The notes under the pieces were generated by a model. That model was not told where the DNA came from. It made no database searches and saw only the letters and a program-made list of their open reading frames with translations. Positions 15,787 to 17,886 of a DNA stretch of 17,886 nt are shown here, in pieces. How positions within the stretch are numbered: the stretch's first letter is position 1; each line of letters starts with the position of its first letter. Source of the DNA: an uncultured Mitsuokella sp. (GTDB lineage: Bacteria; Bacillota; Negativicutes; Selenomonadales; Selenomonadaceae); assembly GCA_900770895.1 (NCBI GenBank), contig CAAGMF010000028.1:1-17886 (forward strand), written 5' to 3'. Both the position numbers and the translations under genes were made by a program.

Positions 15787-17592
15787 ATGGGAATCCAACC
15801 CTCAACCAGAAAAATCTTTCTTTTGACAGGCCTGCTGTTTTTCGTCCTGTTCCTGTGCACTCAGGATATCAGCTATGCAGCCAGTGAGGGGGCGAATATC
15901 AGCAAAGCGAAAGAGATGGCCGAGATCGGAACAAACGACAGCTTCCAGACCAACCTTGCCACCATTGCCGGAGGCATCGTCAGTATTGGCCGAACCATCT
16001 CAGTCATCTTCATCGCCCTCGGCGGCATCATGGTCGCCTTCAACGTCGAATCGGCCAACAAGCTGCTATGGAACGCCATGCTCGGCATCGGTTTGGCTCT
16101 GAACATGTTCTTCGTCATCAACGGCCTGTTTGGCAACCTGGTCCTAGGCCCTGGGAGCACTCCGACTTTGGACTTCCAATTCGACCTAGCAGGGGACAAC
16201 GACCACTGGTACACCTTCCCAACAGATTTCACCAGAGAATATGAGAAATTCTGCAAAGCCGGTGCTGCTGCCATCATGCCGATTGCCGTCAAGCTCCTGC
16301 TTGTGCTCACGGCCATCAATGCCAGCATAAAAGTAGCCCTCGGCCTCATCTCGGGAGATAAGATCAAGTTCCTCGTGGAAACCTGCCTCACGACCGGCTT
16401 CTACCTGTTCCTCATCACGAACTGGTTCAACGGCGATGGCACGTTGAATGGCGTAGCCCAAAGCAACGGTATGAATCTCATGGGCTCGCTCATGGAAGGC
16501 TTCCGGAATATCGGATACAAGGCAGGTGGCCTCCAGGGAGATGCTGTGCAGGGCGACGTCATCGGCATGGGCTGTAAGATGTTCCTGGCCGGAATCGGCG
16601 CCAGCGAAGGGAAATCCTGGCTCGAAACCATCACGAGCCCTGCCATGGTCCTAGGAACCTTCATATCTCTCGCAGCTATGGTCATCCTGCTCTTCCTGAC
16701 CGGCCTCGAGATGGTCATGGCCCGCATCGAATTCGTCACCCTCGCCATGATCTCCGTCATCATGATACCGTGGGGGGCCCTGAAGCAGACGAACTTCCTC
16801 TTCACCTCGACGCTGAGCGCCATGTTCAATCAGGCCATCAAGGTCAGTGTCATTTCCTTCATCGAGGTCATGGCCTGCACCGTCCTGACCGGCTACTGCG
16901 AGAAATTCACGGAGCAGGCAAAGAGCGGCAAGTTCTTCGGCGACTGGACCCTGATCCTGCAGGTCGTCATGATCAGCATCATGCTGTACTTCATCACGAA
17001 GAAGATACCACAGCTCGTCCAGAGCCTCATCAGTGGCACGCCGTCCCTCGGTGCAGCCAGTATGGTAGAAACCGCCAGGAACGTCAGCCATGCAGCGGTG
17101 CAGGGAGGCGCTGCTGCCGCAACTGGTGCGGTTGGCGTGGCAAAGTCTGCAGCCAGTGGCGGTCTTAAAGCTGCTGGAGCCGCCAGAGTAGCCGGAAAAG
17201 GTGGAGCTGGTCAAGCTATGGCTGGAGTATTAGGAGGCTTGAATGCAGGAGCTGGTTCCATGATGTCTGGCGTAGGCGGCATGATGAAACAAGGATTGCT
17301 TGGGCGTAAGAATAACGGCACAGGTGCTGGCGGTGATGGTGGTGCCGGAACTAATGGCCGAAGTGGTGGACTTTTGAGTGGCGTTATCAGTAACGTACAA
17401 AAAGGTAAAGACCTTGCTCAAGGATTCCAAAATGGTGGTAAGACCGCAACAGATTTTGGATCTAATGCTATCCGAAAAACAACCTCTGCAGCTACAAAAG
17501 TATCTAATGTAAAATCTTCCATTAAGACAGCAGCATATAAAAAGATGGCGGAAGGCGCTAATGAGTATAATTCGAGACATCCGAAAAAGTGA
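15787..17592 (+). CDS. trbL: TrbL/VirB6-like inner-membrane conjugation protein
   Basis: 601 residues. TrbL/VirB6 forms part of the inner-membrane channel of a type IV secretion system. Signal or first membrane segment at about 9-31, then hydrophobic segments near 57-85, 95-120, 160-187, 196-213, 285-309, 315-333, 345-369 and 385-403. The junction TKKIPQLVQSLISGTPSLGAASM (404-426, quoted in parts: TKKIPQL, LISGTPSLGA) is typical of TrbL. A Gly/Ala/Ser-rich soluble tail follows to the end. From about 17140 codon use changes to AT-rich third positions (GGT, AAT, TCT, AAA), unlike the first two thirds, which suggests a mosaic gene. GGGGAGGG (15772-15779) lies 7 bases before the ATG. It is the last gene of the trbJ-trbL unit, ending at a strong terminator. 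ATPases and other mating genes are not in the window. Confidence 0.82.
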   Translation: MGIQPSTRKIFLLTGLLFFVLFLCTQDISYAASEGANISKAKEMAEIGTNDSFQTNLATIAGGIVSIGRTISVIFIALGGIMVAFNVESANKLLWNAMLGIGLALNMFFVINGLFGNLVLGPGSTPTLDFQFDLAGDNDHWYTFPTDFTREYEKFCKAGAAAIMPIAVKLLLVLTAINASIKVALGLISGDKIKFLVETCLTTGFYLFLITNWFNGDGTLNGVAQSNGMNLMGSLMEGFRNIGYKAGGLQGDAVQGDVIGMGCKMFLAGIGASEGKSWLETITSPAMVLGTFISLAAMVILLFLTGLEMVMARIEFVTLAMISVIMIPWGALKQTNFLFTSTLSAMFNQAIKVSVISFIEVMACTVLTGYCEKFTEQAKSGKFFGDWTLILQVVMISIMLYFITKKIPQLVQSLISGTPSLGAASMVETARNVSHAAVQGGAAAATGAVGVAKSAASGGLKAAGAARVAGKGGAGQAMAGVLGGLNAGAGSMMSGVGGMMKQGLLGRKNNGTGAGGDGGAGTNGRSGGLLSGVISNVQKGKDLAQGFQNGGKTATDFGSNAIRKTTSAATKVSNVKSSIKTAAYKKMAEGANEYNSRHPKK

Positions 17593-17604
17593 CAATAAAA
17601 AGCA

Positions 17605-17639
17605 AGGGGCAACGACATTTATCGTTGCCCCTGTTTTTT
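17605..17639. terminator. Strong bidirectional terminator after trbL
   Basis: A perfect 11-bp stem (AGGGGCAACGA, 17605-17615, with TCGTTGCCCCT, 17622-17632), a 6-base loop and six T at 17634-17639. On the other side AATAAAAAGC gives a T-run on the - strand, so it can also stop the convergent gene. Between it and 17763 I see only a short 6-bp inverted repeat (CCCTAT 17649-17654, ATAGGG 17670-17675) and no gene. Confidence 0.93.
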
Positions 17640-17763
17640 ATTTATAATCCCTATTTATGGTTCCGCATTATAGGGCCAGCGCATCACCAGATGCCTCTGC
17701 CACTTCTTATATAGTTCACAGACGCGTAAATAAAGGATTTCGTTACAGACTAGCACACACGCT

Positions 17764-17886
17764 TTATTTTACACTCTCGACGTTAGATTTACTCATATTT
17801 TCAAGAATATTGGTGAGAGTTTCATATTGCTTCTGGAGATGATTATAGCTACGTTCTAATTCATCATAACGACCTTTTAATTCATC
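17764..17886 (-). CDS. Coiled-coil protein, C-terminal end (partial)
   Basis: On the - strand the last 40 codons of a frame enter from the window edge and end in TAA (complement of 17764-17766). The peptide (DELKGRYDELERSYNHLQ, then KQYETLTNILENMSK) has a clear heptad pattern with Leu, Tyr and Ile at a/d positions and many charged residues, as in a coiled coil. Codons are AT-rich, like the tail of trbL and unlike the chromosome-like genes on the left. The start lies outside the window, so no family can be given. It is convergent with trbL and shares its bidirectional terminator. A mobile-element accessory protein is possible but unproven. Confidence 0.65.
   Translation of the reverse strand, partial: DELKGRYDELERSYNHLQKQYETLTNILENMSKSNVESVK

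Overview
The window reads as one end of an assembled contig from a Gram-negative-type Firmicute, most likely of the Negativicutes (Selenomonadaceae-like). This placement is inference. It rests on high-GC coding sequence with strong AGGAGG ribosome sites, a comEA-comEC competence pair, the enzyme set, and a foreign type IV secretion (T4SS) fragment. The first 31 bases are not biological: they are Illumina TruSeq adapter sequence left on the contig, and they cut the first gene.

Layout. (1) 32-275: the ACT-domain end of serA, followed by a strong terminator. (2) 490-843: a small unrecognised protein with its own promoter and terminator. (3) 1108-6862: a tightly packed + strand block, comEA, comEC and a large UvrD-type helicase with a complete DnaQ-like 3'-5' exonuclease nested inside it. 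The close packing suggests one transcript linking DNA uptake with DNA processing. A shared bidirectional terminator ends the block. (4) 6942-10230, - strand: a U32-family protein with an internal full-length duplication, then a class-III aminotransferase, probably an operon from a good promoter at 10291-10319. (5) 10455-11990, +: an LctP-type lactate permease with a near-consensus promoter and a perfect palindrome at the predicted transcription start. (6) 12080-14076, +: an exported SGNH/GDSL hydrolase with Fn3-like repeats, then an exported DUF4367-like protein. (7) 14100-14890: a junction zone with a truncated IS4-type transposase, its 5' fold-back leader, a possible XRE-regulator relic and two terminator hairpins. 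(8) 14893-17592, +: two conjugation genes, TrbJ/VirB5-like and TrbL/VirB6-like, with codon use unlike the left part. A bidirectional terminator and the end of an AT-rich coiled-coil gene on the - strand follow.

The left part (to about 14.1 kb) looks like ordinary chromosome. The right part looks acquired (integrated element or plasmid-derived), with the dead IS near the boundary. The most unusual protein is the helicase with an exonuclease embedded in its 2B region, placed 11 bases after comEC. The most interesting non-coding structure is the IS leader, which could hide the transposase ribosome site in read-through transcripts only. I saw no tRNA, rRNA, CRISPR array or replication origin.
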